From: an uncultured Coriobacteriales bacterium
GTDB taxonomy: Bacteria; Actinomycetota; Coriobacteriia; Coriobacteriales; QAMH01
Direction of reading: 5' to 3'
DNA length: 17,782 bases
Assembly (NCBI GenBank): GCA_934646835.1
Contig: CAKUES010000030.1
Coordinates: forward strand, 1-17,782
In this document: piece by piece, positions 6,369 through 13,970 of the stretch
Position numbering within the stretch: position 1 is the stretch's first letter
Layout of the letters: the number at the start of each line of letters is the position of its first letter
The notes under the pieces: generated by a model
Told to the model about the DNA's origin: nothing
The model's input: only the letters and a program-made list of their open reading frames with translations
Database searches by the model: none
Program-made: the position numbers and the translations under genes

Positions 6369-7111
6369 GCGATGCTCCTCTCCGCCTCGCGAATGCACGC
6401 GATGCCCTCTTCAACCGTGAAGTTGCCCTCATAGATAGCGCGGCCGGTGATGGCGCCGTCGATGGGCGCGCCGGTGGCCACGAGATTGCGCAAATCGTCC
6501 AGGCTGGCAAGGCCGCCACTCGCGGTCACCTTCACGCCCGGGAACTTGCGCGCCATCTGGGCATAGGCCTCAGCATCGAGGCCGGTCTGCATGCCGTCGC
6601 GAGCGATGTCCGTGTAGACGAGGCTCGTGATGCCCATGGCTTCGAGGTCTGCGATGAGTTGCTCGGCAGGAACGCCGTCGGCGGTGTCCAGCCAGCCCTC
6701 GGTCGCGACGATGCCGTCTTTGGCGTCAACGCCGGCGACGATGACGGAGCCGTACTTGGCGGCTGCCTCCTCTGCAAAGGCGCGATCCTTGACCAGCGCG
6801 CTGCCGAGCACCACACGGCGCACGCCAGCCTGCACGTAGCGCTCGATGACCCCCATGCTGCGAATGCCGCCGCCGACCTCGACCTCGCAGTCGAGCTGGG
6901 CGATCATGCGCTTGATGAGCTCCATGTTGGTGGGCGCGCCGTCACGCGCACCGTCGAGGTCGACGATGTGCACACGCTCGGCACCTGCATCCGCAAAGGC
7001 GCGGGCCTGGGCGACGGCGTCGTCGTTGTAGACGGTGACCTGGTTGTAGTCGCCCTTCTTGAGGCGCACGGCCTTGCCGTCGAGGATGTCGATTGCGGGA
7101 ACGAGAATCAC
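6362..7111 (-). CDS. hisA: ProFAR isomerase (phosphoribosylformimino-AICAR-P isomerase)
   Basis: The 249-residue (beta-alpha)8 barrel converts ProFAR to PRFAR. Catalytic D8 lies in VPAIDILDG and D129 in AGVDAKDG. VGGGIR (79-84) and TDIARDGM (167-174) are the phosphate and C-terminal half-barrel motifs. In many actinobacteria lacking TrpF, HisA homologues are bifunctional (PriA); this sequence alone does not settle that. The start is GTG, with AAAGGAG upstream that overlaps the end of hisH; only 2 nt separate the hisH stop from this start. The 3' end overlaps hisF. Confidence 0.95.
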   Translation of the reverse strand: MILVPAIDILDGKAVRLKKGDYNQVTVYNDDAVAQARAFADAGAERVHIVDLDGARDGAPTNMELIKRMIAQLDCEVEVGGGIRSMGVIERYVQAGVRRVVLGSALVKDRAFAEEAAAKYGSVIVAGVDAKDGIVATEGWLDTADGVPAEQLIADLEAMGITSLVYTDIARDGMQTGLDAEAYAQMARKFPGVKVTASGGLASLDDLRNLVATGAPIDGAITGRAIYEGNFTVEEGIACIREAERSIAC

Positions 7112-7113
7112 CT

Positions 7114-7767
7114 TTAAGCTCCTTTTACGATGCGCCCAAAATTGGCGAGCATGCGCATGCCCTTGTCAGAGGACTTCTCCGGGTGGAACTGCGCAAGGTA
7201 CAGGTTGTCGTGCTGGATGGCACTGGCGAAGGGACGGGCGTGCTCGGTGACGCCGGCGACGTCGCGCTCGTCATCGCAGACGCAGATGTAGGAATGCGTG
7301 AAGTAGAAGTAGCTGTCGTCTTCGATGCCTGCAAAGAACGCGCTGTCAGGCTGGGCATAGCGCACGGAGTTCCATCCCACATGCGGGACCTTGAGCTTGC
7401 GGTCGTCAGCGGCAAGCGACGGCATGCGCTCAACATGGCCGCGGATAAGGCCCAGGCCCTCCATGCGCTCGCCCTCGGGACAGCCCTCGTCACCCCAGTC
7501 AAGGCACAGCTGCATGCCGAGGCAGATGCCCATGAAAGGCGTGCCTTCGGCGACCTTCTTGCGGATGGCGTCGCTTTGGCCGAGCTCGTTCATGGTCACC
7601 ATGGCGTCAGCAAAGGAGCCGACGCCGGGCAAGACCAGGCCGTCGGCTGCGAGGATATCTTTGGCGTCGCTGCTGATGAAGGTGTCGAAGCCGGCATCTG
7701 CCAGGCCACGTTGGACATTGGCGAGATTGCCCTTCTGGTAGTCGATAACACAGATACGCGCAGCCAT
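7114..7767 (-). CDS. hisH: imidazole glycerol phosphate synthase glutaminase subunit
   Basis: The 217-residue class I glutamine amidotransferase supplies ammonia to HisF. The nucleophile is C82 in GICLGMQ (80-86), and the catalytic dyad partners are H195 and E197 in QFHPEKS. The oxyanion strand PGVG is at 47-50. Its ATG shares one base with the hisB stop (TAATG), so translation is probably coupled. Length and all active-site residues are normal for the family. Confidence 0.97.
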   Translation of the reverse strand: MAARICVIDYQKGNLANVQRGLADAGFDTFISSDAKDILAADGLVLPGVGSFADAMVTMNELGQSDAIRKKVAEGTPFMGICLGMQLCLDWGDEGCPEGERMEGLGLIRGHVERMPSLAADDRKLKVPHVGWNSVRYAQPDSAFFAGIEDDSYFYFTHSYICVCDDERDVAGVTEHARPFASAIQHDNLYLAQFHPEKSSDKGMRMLANFGRIVKGA

Positions 7768-8357
7768 TACAGCGCCCCCTTGGTCGAGGGAATCACGTCG
7801 GCGATGCGGCTGTCGATGGCGACGCAGTCCTTGAGGGCACGCGTCACCGCCTTGAAGGCCGCCTCGATGATGTGATGGGAGTTCTTACCGCAGATCTGGC
7901 GGATGTGAAGCGTAATGCCGGCGTTGGCCGCAAGCGCGATGAAGAACTCCTCCGCAAGCTCCGTGTCGAAGGTGCCCACGCTCGGAGCGGGGATGTTGAG
8001 CTCTGCGTGACACTGGCCGCGGCCGGAGATGTCGATCGCCGCCATGACGAGGGCCTCGTCCATCGGCAGGGTCACCGAGCCATAGCGCACGATGCCCTTG
8101 CAGTCGCCCAGGGCCTCGCGGACGGCCTGACCGAGCACGATGCCGCAATCCTCGACCGTATGGTGCGCGTCAACCTCCACGTCGCCGGTCGCGCGGACAG
8201 TGAGGTCGAAGAGACCGTGGCGGCCAAAGGCGTCGAGCATATGGTCGAAGAAGGGAACGCCCGTATCGATGTTGGTTGTGCCCGTTCCGTCGAGGTCGAT
8301 CTCGACGAGGATATCGGTCTCCTTGGTGGCGCGGCTGATTGTTGCACTGCGGCCCAT
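7767..8357 (-). CDS. hisB: imidazoleglycerol-phosphate dehydratase
   Basis: The 196-residue monofunctional enzyme dehydrates imidazole glycerol phosphate to imidazole acetol phosphate. It is a Mn-dependent cytoplasmic oligomer. The motifs FFDHML (36-41), HHTVED (65-70), HHIIEAAFK (161-169) and the C-terminal STKGAL are intact. No histidinol phosphatase domain is fused. An upstream in-frame GTG (8417) exists, but the ATG at 8357 has a GGGGAG site and gives the family's standard N-terminus (GRSATISRATKET). It is the first gene of the his cluster seen here; a palindromic operator candidate lies 57-78 nt upstream of the start. Confidence 0.97.
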   Translation of the reverse strand: MGRSATISRATKETDILVEIDLDGTGTTNIDTGVPFFDHMLDAFGRHGLFDLTVRATGDVEVDAHHTVEDCGIVLGQAVREALGDCKGIVRYGSVTLPMDEALVMAAIDISGRGQCHAELNIPAPSVGTFDTELAEEFFIALAANAGITLHIRQICGKNSHHIIEAAFKAVTRALKDCVAIDSRIADVIPSTKGAL

Positions 8358-8413
8358 GAGCTCCCCTTTCGTCAAGCAGCTGATACAGCGTGTGTGATGT
8401 CGCGTATTGTCCC

Positions 8414-8435
8414 ACACTTTAGCACGCTAAAGTGT
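8414..8435. promoter_or_regulatory. 22-bp palindromic operator candidate upstream of the his operon
   Basis: ACACTTTAGC (8414-8423), a 2-bp centre AC, and GCTAAAGTGT (8426-8435) form a perfect dyad. On the minus strand it lies directly upstream of a weak -10-like GACAAT (8411-8406), so it would cover the -35 region of a hisB promoter. The symmetry, short centre and position fit a dimeric repressor of the TrpR/HisR type, but the regulator is not identified in this window. There is no T-tract, which argues against a terminator. Confidence 0.6.
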
Positions 8436-8492
8436 TACTAGAGGATGAACGGCGCAGAGAAACGCACAAGGGTGGGATGTCAGGAAAAATAC

Positions 8493-8622
8493 GTAGGGGA
8501 GGGACCCTGCCCCTCCCCATATCCTTGGCATTATCACTGGGCCCAGCAACAGCATGGACTTTGCAATCGAGTCCCCATTGGCATCGCATCGTGCATGGGG
8601 AGGGACAGGGTCCCTCCCCTAC
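8493..8622. repeat. 130-bp inverted REP pair (BIME-like), third locus
   Basis: GTAG (8493-8496) begins hairpin 8496-8518, with one stem mismatch (GCCCC in place of GTCCC). The inverse hairpin is at 8597-8619 with foot CTAC (8619-8622). The 78-bp interior differs from that of the 185-bp repeats but keeps the edges CCCCATAT and GCATGGGG. It fills the 339-bp gap between polA and hisB together with the operator. A weak TGCCGC/GCGGCA inverted repeat near 8645-8670 is not supported as a terminator. Confidence 0.8.
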
Positions 8623-8696
8623 GGGCGCTGACGCTCTGCGAAGCTGCCGCAATGCCAACGGATGGCGGCAAAGGCGGGGTCGATATCCCAGTACCC

Positions 8697-11414
8697 TTAG
8701 TGCGCCTGGGCCCAGTTGTCGCCAAAGCTCACATCAGCGCGCATGGGGGCATCAGTTGCGACGACGCCGTTCATCACGCGCTCGACCATCTCCTCCAGGC
8801 GCTCGCGCTCCTCGACAGGGCACTCGAAGTCGAGCTCGTCGTGCACCTGCAGGACCATCTTGGCCGCAAAGCCGCCCTCGCGCAGCTCACGCGCAACCTC
8901 GATCATCGCCATCTTGATGATGTCTGCCGCGCTGCCCTGCATGGGATGGTTCATCGCCGTGCGCTCGCCAAAGGAGCGCAGGTTGGGGTTCTTGGAGTGG
9001 ATGTCCGGGATATGGCGTTTGCGGCCGAACATCGTGACGGCATAGCCATCCACGCGCGCATCCTCCACCGTCTTGTCGAGGTAGGCACGCACGCCGGGGT
9101 AGGCCTCGTAGTAGCGGTCGATCATCTCCTGCGCCTCGCGCATGGGAATGTGCAGGCTCTGACCCAGGCCAAAGGCCTGCTGACCGTAGACGATGCCAAA
9201 GTTGACAGCCTTGGCGCGGCTACGCTGCTCCGGCATGACCTCCTCGACGGGGATCCCAAAGACCTGCGCCGCAGTGGCAGCGTGGAAATCCGCGTTGGAG
9301 TTGAATGCGTCGATGAGACCGGCATCCTGGCTGAGGTGCGCCAGCAGCCTGAGCTCGATCTGCGAGTAGTCCGCGCTCACGAAGACGCAGCCCTCCGGCG
9401 CGGTGAAGGCCTCGCGGATGCGACGGCCGAGCTCGCTGCGAACGGGGATGTTCTGCAGGTTGGGATCGCTCGAGGACAAGCGGCCCGTGGTCGTCACCGT
9501 CTGGTTGTAGGTGGTGTGCACGCGGCCGTCGGCCGGGTCGACCAGCAGCGGCAGCGCGTCGAGGTAGGTGCTGCGCAGCTTGGCCAGCTCGCGGTACTCG
9601 ATGACCTTGGCCGGCAGCGGGTGGTCCTCAGAAAGCTTATTGAGCACAGCCTCGTTAGTCGAGTAACCGGTCTTGGTCTTCTTCGTCTTCTTGACGTCGA
9701 GGCCGAGCTTCTCGAAGAGAATCACACCCAACTGCTTGGGGGAGTTGATGTTGAACTCCTCCCCTGCCAACTCGAAGACCTCCGCCTTGAGGGCGTCGAT
9801 ATGATCGCCGAGCTCAGCGCTCATGGTCTTGAGCACGTCGACGTCGAGGTTGCAGCCCACGTACTCCATGCGCGCGAGCACGGCCGTGAGCGGCAGCTCA
9901 ATCTGGCGCAGCAGGGTAAGGGAGCCGTCCTCCTCAAGTGCCTTGGTGAGCGGCTCGACGAGGGCGCGCGCAGCGGCAGCGGCGAACACGCCGGCACTGG
10001 GGGCGTCGTCACCTTGCGGGGCGGAGACGCCCAAACGCTCGGAAGCGAGGTCCTCCACCAGGTACTTGGAGCGCGAGGAGTCGAGCAGGTAGGCGGCAAG
10101 CGCGCAGTCGAACAGGCGCGGCGCCTCATCGTCATCAGAAGCGGTGGTAGCATCCGTCAGCGCGTCAAGCAGCTGCTCGATGAGCGCGGCGTCGAAGGCA
10201 CCCTGGCCAGCGAGCTTGCGCAGCTTCTCCACAGAGGCTTTGGCGTCGACCATGGACGAGCAGCCCGTCTGCAGGAGCTTGGCAAGCAAGGGCACGGCTT
10301 CCTCGACGGGGACTTGCGCAACATGGGCGCCATCCGCAAAAACGAGCATAGCACCGGAACCAAAGAGGGAGAGCTCCTCCGGCTCATCGACGGCAACGCC
10401 GATGACGGAACCCGACTCGATGGCAGCGTTGACCAGAGCCTCCGCATCATCGGCAGGCTCCAGGCCCAGATCGCACGCAGCGGCGCTTCCATCGGCAGCG
10501 TTGGCAGCGGCAAGGCCCGTATCGCCCAGCAGGGCGAGGACATCGCGCAGGTGTTTGTTGAAGTGCAGCGCGCCAAAGGCATCCGTGACCGCGGCGGGCT
10601 CGAAGCTCGGGAAGCTGAGGGCGTCGAGGTCGATGTCGACCGGCGCATCCTTGCGGATAGTGGCAACGTCACGGCTGACAAGCGCGTCCTCGCGATGCTC
10701 GCGCAGGTTCTCGCCCATCTTGCCCTTGATGTTGTCCGCATCCTCGAGGATGGCCTCGAGCGTGCCGTACTTGGAGATGAGGTCTGCGGCCTTCTTGGGG
10801 CCGATGCCCGGCACACCGGGGATATTGTCGGAGGTATCGCCCTTGAGGCCGAGGAAGTCCGGCACCTGGTCCGGACGCACGCCGTAGCGCTCCTCGACAG
10901 CGGCAGGGTCCATGACCGCGACGTCCGTCATGCCCTTCTTGGTGGTGACAATGGAGGTAAGCTCCGTCGAGAGCTGGTAGGCGTCCTTGTCGCCCGTGAT
11001 GAGGTAGACGCGGTAACCCTTCTCCTCGCCCATGCGCGCGACGGTGCCGAGGATGTCATCGCCCTCGAAGCCCTCCATGCTCACGCAGGGGATGCCCATG
11101 GACTCGAGCAGGCCGCGGATGAGCGGGAACTGAGCCGCGAGGTTGGGGTCCATGGGAGGGCGCTGGGCCTTGTAGCGCTCGAGCAGCTTCATACGCCAAT
11201 CCGGGCGATGGACATCCCATGCGCAGATGACGACGTTGGGCTTGAAGTCCCCAAGCATCTTGAGCAACATGCTCATGAAGCCGAACACGGCGTTGGTGGG
11301 CGTGCCGTCCGGCGCGGTCATGTTGGCACCGACGGCGTGGAACGCGCGGTGGATCAAGGAGTTGCCGTCGATGACGGCAACGGAGCGATGGGCGTCGCTG
11401 GAGTTTGCAGGCAT
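8697..11414 (-). CDS. polA: DNA polymerase I, proofreading domain apparently inactive
   Basis: The 905-residue protein fills Okazaki gaps and repairs DNA. The 5'-3' exonuclease domain occupies about 1-290: D16 in AVIDGNS, EGDD (117-120), and helix-hairpin-helix GVPGIGPKKA (200-209). A central 3'-5' exonuclease-like domain (about 330-480) lacks the DxE, NxxxD and YxxxD metal-binding residues. The polymerase domain has motif A DYSQIE (D682), motif B RSRAKAVNFGIVYG (K735, Y743) and motif C VHDE (857-860). The frame is open to 11537, but the ATG at 11414 has AGGAGG five bases upstream and gives the normal N-terminus. A TATACT -10 box lies at 11450-11445. The gene is monocistronic as far as can be seen. 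Loss of proofreading residues is common in PolA outside Proteobacteria. Confidence 0.97.
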   Translation of the reverse strand: MPANSSDAHRSVAVIDGNSLIHRAFHAVGANMTAPDGTPTNAVFGFMSMLLKMLGDFKPNVVICAWDVHRPDWRMKLLERYKAQRPPMDPNLAAQFPLIRGLLESMGIPCVSMEGFEGDDILGTVARMGEEKGYRVYLITGDKDAYQLSTELTSIVTTKKGMTDVAVMDPAAVEERYGVRPDQVPDFLGLKGDTSDNIPGVPGIGPKKAADLISKYGTLEAILEDADNIKGKMGENLREHREDALVSRDVATIRKDAPVDIDLDALSFPSFEPAAVTDAFGALHFNKHLRDVLALLGDTGLAAANAADGSAAACDLGLEPADDAEALVNAAIESGSVIGVAVDEPEELSLFGSGAMLVFADGAHVAQVPVEEAVPLLAKLLQTGCSSMVDAKASVEKLRKLAGQGAFDAALIEQLLDALTDATTASDDDEAPRLFDCALAAYLLDSSRSKYLVEDLASERLGVSAPQGDDAPSAGVFAAAAARALVEPLTKALEEDGSLTLLRQIELPLTAVLARMEYVGCNLDVDVLKTMSAELGDHIDALKAEVFELAGEEFNINSPKQLGVILFEKLGLDVKKTKKTKTGYSTNEAVLNKLSEDHPLPAKVIEYRELAKLRSTYLDALPLLVDPADGRVHTTYNQTVTTTGRLSSSDPNLQNIPVRSELGRRIREAFTAPEGCVFVSADYSQIELRLLAHLSQDAGLIDAFNSNADFHAATAAQVFGIPVEEVMPEQRSRAKAVNFGIVYGQQAFGLGQSLHIPMREAQEMIDRYYEAYPGVRAYLDKTVEDARVDGYAVTMFGRKRHIPDIHSKNPNLRSFGERTAMNHPMQGSAADIIKMAMIEVARELREGGFAAKMVLQVHDELDFECPVEERERLEEMVERVMNGVVATDAPMRADVSFGDNWAQAH

Positions 11415-11444
11415 TGTTTCCTCCTGGTCGATTTGCTGCCCAAG

Positions 11445-11450
11445 AGTATA
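11445..11450 (-). promoter_or_regulatory. candidate -10 box of polA
   Basis: TATACT on the minus strand lies 30 nt upstream of the polA ATG and gives a leader of roughly 24 nt that includes the AGGAGG site. The -35 region is weak. Confidence 0.35.
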
Positions 11451-11596
11451 CCCGCGGCCTGCGACACGAAAGTCGACAGCCAGCTCACGCATTGCGGGCG
11501 ATGCCCGCGCGTCGACGGAGAGGCGCGCACTCCGCAAACCGCCTCAAATAGATGCGCGCGCAACCAAAGGCGTCACGGCACAGGCGCGTAATCCAA

Positions 11597-11617
11597 GTAC
11601 ACTGTACGGGACACTAT
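11597..11617 (+). promoter_or_regulatory. promoter region of the acetamidase-family gene with a small dyad
   Basis: GTACACTGTAC (11597-11607) is an 11-bp perfect dyad around one central base. It is followed by CACTAT (11612-11617), a possible -10 box about 25 nt before the ATG. No good -35 box is seen. A repressor site is possible, but the evidence is only symmetry and position. Confidence 0.3.
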
Positions 11618-11642
11618 TTCTCGATAGGGAGGTTTAAGCAAG

Positions 11643-12539
11643 ATGATCGAGCTGAACGACGAGAAGGTCCTGTACGCGTTTTCCAAGGACCTCGAGCCGG
11701 TGCTGAAGGTTGAGAGCGGCGAGACGGTGCGCATCCGCACCAAGGACTGCTTTGGCAACCAGATCCAGACGAAGGAAGACAGCCTCGACTGCATCGACTG
11801 GGACATGATCAACCCCGCCACCGGCCCCGTCTACGTCGAAGGCGCCGTCGCGGGCGGTGCGCTCAAGGTCACGATCGACAACATCGAGTTCGACGCGCAG
11901 GCTGCCTGCGCCACCGGCCAAGACGAGGGCGTTTGCGGTGACCGCTTCGACAAGTGGTCCGTCGCTCTGTGCCCCGTGGACGACAAAACCGTCCGCTGGA
12001 TGGACAAGCTCGACCTGCCCCTGCGCCCGATGATCGGCGTCATCGGCGTCGCCCCCGCCGGCGAGCCCGTCAACTGCGGCACTCCCGGCTCCCACGGCGG
12101 CAACATGGACAACACCGCCATCACCACCGGCGCCACGCTCTACTTCCCCGTCGCATGCGACGGCGCGCTGTTTGGCTGCGGTGACATGCACTCCGTGATG
12201 GGCGACGGCGAGATCGGCGTAGCCGGCGCTGAGACCGCAGGCTACGCTACCGTCACGCTCACCGCCCTGCCCGAGCTCAAGATCGCAAACCCGGTCCTGG
12301 AAAACGAGACGCACTTCGTCACCATCGCCTCTGCCGACACGCTCGACCAGGCAGCCGACATCGCAGTCCATGACATGCTCGACATCATCTGCTCGCGCAC
12401 CGGCGCCGCAGAAGACGAGATGACGATGCTCTTCTCGCTGATCGGCGACGTGAAGGTCTGCCAGATGGTCGACCCGCAAAAGACCATCCGCTTCGAGATG
12501 CCCAAGTACGCACTCGAGGCCTACGGCTTCAAGTTCTAA
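11643..12539 (+). CDS. acetamidase/formamidase family protein
   Basis: The 298-residue protein matches the FmdA/AmdA family of metal-dependent amidases, which release ammonia from short amides such as formamide or acetamide. GTPGSHGGNMD (146-156, H151) and GCGDMHSVMGDGEIGVAGAE (178-197) are the conserved central motifs, including the GDxHxxxGDGE stretch expected to bind metal. It is close to the short (about 300-residue) form of the family. A GGGAGG site lies about 11 nt upstream of the ATG. There is no signal peptide, so it is cytoplasmic. The gene stands alone between a small dyad-containing upstream region and a strong terminator. No amide transporter or urea genes are adjacent, so the natural substrate is open. 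Confidence 0.9.
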   Translation: MIELNDEKVLYAFSKDLEPVLKVESGETVRIRTKDCFGNQIQTKEDSLDCIDWDMINPATGPVYVEGAVAGGALKVTIDNIEFDAQAACATGQDEGVCGDRFDKWSVALCPVDDKTVRWMDKLDLPLRPMIGVIGVAPAGEPVNCGTPGSHGGNMDNTAITTGATLYFPVACDGALFGCGDMHSVMGDGEIGVAGAETAGYATVTLTALPELKIANPVLENETHFVTIASADTLDQAADIAVHDMLDIICSRTGAAEDEMTMLFSLIGDVKVCQMVDPQKTIRFEMPKYALEAYGFKF

Positions 12540-12563
12540 ACAGCGCGGAGGCAGCATAGGCGC

Positions 12564-12604
12564 AGCAAGGGGGAGGGACGCGAAGTCCCTCCCCCTTGCT
12601 TTTT
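12564..12604 (+). terminator. strong intrinsic terminator of the acetamidase-family gene
   Basis: A perfect 16-bp stem (12564-12579 with 12585-12600), loop GCGAA and a following T-tract (12600-12604) lie 25 nt after the stop. The upper stem GGGGAGGGAC/GTCCCTCCCC is identical to that of the class A REP-like hairpins, but the ACGTAG foot is absent. Confidence 0.92.
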
Positions 12605-12731
12605 AGGCATTCGATGTGCATCTGCTTTCGCAGCAAGATTGCATCGAGCCGAGGAGCATAATAGGCGATAGTTCGCTGAACGAAATGGGCAGATGCTGCC
12701 AGGCCTACTCCTATCCAAGAAGGGAACGAGT

Positions 12732-13277
12732 ATGACTATGGGAAAAGAGGACCCAAAGCCGAGCTTGTTAAAACGCGGGGTGCTCGTCTTTGCTGTAGCA
12801 GTCGTTATCGTGCTCGGCATTGGGTCATTGGTTCCGACACTTATGGATCAGGCCCTTGAGAGCAACAGCAATGTCGAGGCGGTTGATGTCTCGGTTGATT
12901 TTCCTGGCTTCGAGGACTACGGCGGCGCATCGGCAAAAGAAGCTCTCAAGGAAGGCGAAGAGACTTACCTCCTGCTTCCCACATTTGACGACAAAGACAA
13001 GGCGATAGCTAAGGCGCGCGAAGATGCTTGGAAGAGCAACATCCTAACCGCGCTTTTAATGAACAGGCTCACTTGGAAGATTGCAATGGGCACAGTAGGA
13101 GGCTTCAACGGAGACGAAAGCACCTTGAATCTGCTCCAATTCTTTGACCTGTATGAAAACGATGAGAGCAACCGCGAGCTCAAACGCACAGCCTTCAGGG
13201 AAGGGCTGAGCAGCATTGACGGAAATTTGGTCATATACACGGGTCAAGATCGATATGACATAGGAGTTTCAGAATGA
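12732..13277 (+). CDS. single-span membrane protein of unknown function
   Basis: The 181-residue product is not recognised. A short Lys-rich N-terminus precedes one hydrophobic segment (about 16-37). No cleavage site is obvious, so the protein is probably anchored with residues 38-181 outside the cell. The outer part is acidic and ends with a predicted mixed alpha/beta region (NLVIYTGQDRYDIGVSE). The start at 12732 has AAGGGA 7-8 nt upstream; an in-frame start at 12693 lacks a good site. Its codons look less GC-biased than those of the neighbours (TTA, ATA and AAA codons occur), which hints at recent acquisition or weak expression. It lies between a terminator and a REP-rich non-coding field and has no partner gene. 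Confidence 0.62.
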   Translation: MTMGKEDPKPSLLKRGVLVFAVAVVIVLGIGSLVPTLMDQALESNSNVEAVDVSVDFPGFEDYGGASAKEALKEGEETYLLLPTFDDKDKAIAKAREDAWKSNILTALLMNRLTWKIAMGTVGGFNGDESTLNLLQFFDLYENDESNRELKRTAFREGLSSIDGNLVIYTGQDRYDIGVSE

Positions 13278-13343
13278 TGCTGCGCATCTGCCTGTCGAGA
13301 TTCACGCGCTTGTTGAATCGCCGCCAGCCCATTGCAAGCTGAG

Positions 13344-13368
13344 GGCGCCGACTTCGTCTGGCGCCTAC
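13344..13368 (-). repeat. REP-like hairpin, class B
   Basis: GGCGCC (13344-13349) pairs with GGCGCC (13360-13365), extended by GAC/GTC with one bulged T. The foot CTAC (13365-13368) is followed by GT, giving ACGTAG on the minus strand. Confidence 0.65.
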
Positions 13369-13427
13369 GTGGGGCTTGGGGCTCGATGACGCTGACGCGA
13401 AAGTCAACAGCGAGTTGCGCGGCATCT

Positions 13428-13453
13428 GGGGAGGGACAGGGTCCCTCCCCTAC
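13428..13453 (-). repeat. REP-like hairpin, class A, solitary
   Basis: GGGGAGGGAC (13428-13437), loop AGG, GTCCCTCCCC (13441-13450), then foot CTAC (13450-13453). The stem is a perfect 10 bp. No inverted partner is close by. Confidence 0.75.
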
Positions 13454-13508
13454 GGGGATTGCAAGATCCAGATGCTAACGCGAGGCCAACTGCGCGTTGC
13501 AAGCTGAG

Positions 13509-13533
13509 GGCGCCGACTTCGTCTGGCGCCTAC
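13509..13533 (-). repeat. REP-like hairpin, class B
   Basis: GGCGCC (13509-13514) and GGCGCC (13525-13530), with foot CTAC (13530-13533) followed by GT. The hairpin sequence is identical to the copy at 13344, 165 bp upstream. Confidence 0.65.
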
Positions 13534-13648
13534 GTAGAGTCCGGGGCTCGATGACGCTGACGCGAAAGTCGGCAGGAGGCAGCATGACATTTGGGGAGGG
13601 TGCGAGATTCAGATGCTGACGCGAAGCCAACTGCGCGTTGCAGGGTTT

Positions 13649-13673
13649 GGGGTCGAATGAATTCGGCCCCTAC
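13649..13673 (-). repeat. REP-like hairpin, class C
   Basis: GGGGTCGAA (13649-13657) pairs with TTCGGCCCC (13662-13670), including one G-T pair and one mismatch, with loop TGAA. The foot CTAC (13670-13673) is followed by GTA. The stem differs from classes A and B, but the foot is shared. Confidence 0.55.
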
Positions 13674-13713
13674 GTATTTTAGGCGCGAGGTTATCGCGCA
13701 ATTTGGCCTCACC

Positions 13714-13904
13714 GCGGCGAACTGGGTGGTTTTTGGCTTTGATTTCACGAACTGGGTGATTTTGGCGATGGTCGGTCAAGAGACTCCCAACGCGCGAGGC
13801 TCTGACCTGCGGTTTTGCAAATCGGAATCTGTCGCATCGCTTCAATATGCGAAACGAATCGCCCAGATCGCGAAATCAAAGACAAAAACCGCCCATTTCG
13901 TCGC
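13714..13904. repeat. long imperfect inverted repeat, 47-nt arms
   Basis: The reverse complement of 13714-13760 matches 13858-13904 at about 40 of 47 positions by eye, with 97 bp between the arms. The arms share the core GAAATCAAAG followed by CAAAAACC. The left arm also contains two direct copies of CGAACTGGGTG (13718 and 13748, 30 bp apart). No reading frame of interest covers it. Confidence 0.75.
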
Positions 13905-13970
13905 ATCAAGTGATCAGTCAACACTCTAGTCAGACTGATGCGAAGACCAACAGAAAACAGCACGGCGCCT

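Larger units (their letters stand above)
13332..13642. repeat. 165-bp tandem repeat unit, second copy with a 24-bp deletion
   Basis: Unit 1 is 13332-13496; unit 2 begins at 13497. Both start TTGCAAGCTGAGGGCGCCG and run through a class B hairpin, the flank GGGGCTCGATGACGCTGACG, and GGGGAGGG (13428 and 13593, offset 165). In unit 1 a full class A hairpin follows. In unit 2 the 24 bases corresponding to 13436-13459 are missing and the match resumes at TGCRAGAT with offset 141. A third partial start, TTGCA (13638), leads into the class C hairpin. Confidence 0.75.

Noticed and set aside
8358..8417. Upstream start for hisB (20 extra residues)
   Set aside because: The upstream GTG lies inside the operator/promoter region and lacks a ribosome binding site; ATG 8357 fits the family length.
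8445..11591. 1048-codon plus-strand open frame opposite polA
   Set aside because: It is antisense to a complete DNA polymerase I with all motifs and a good ribosome binding site; the frame is open only because of high GC and codon bias, and the protein has no recognisable domain.
13591..13929. Short plus-strand frame of 112 codons in the repeat field
   Set aside because: It runs through the class C hairpin and the inverted repeat, has no ribosome binding site, and shows no protein-like pattern.
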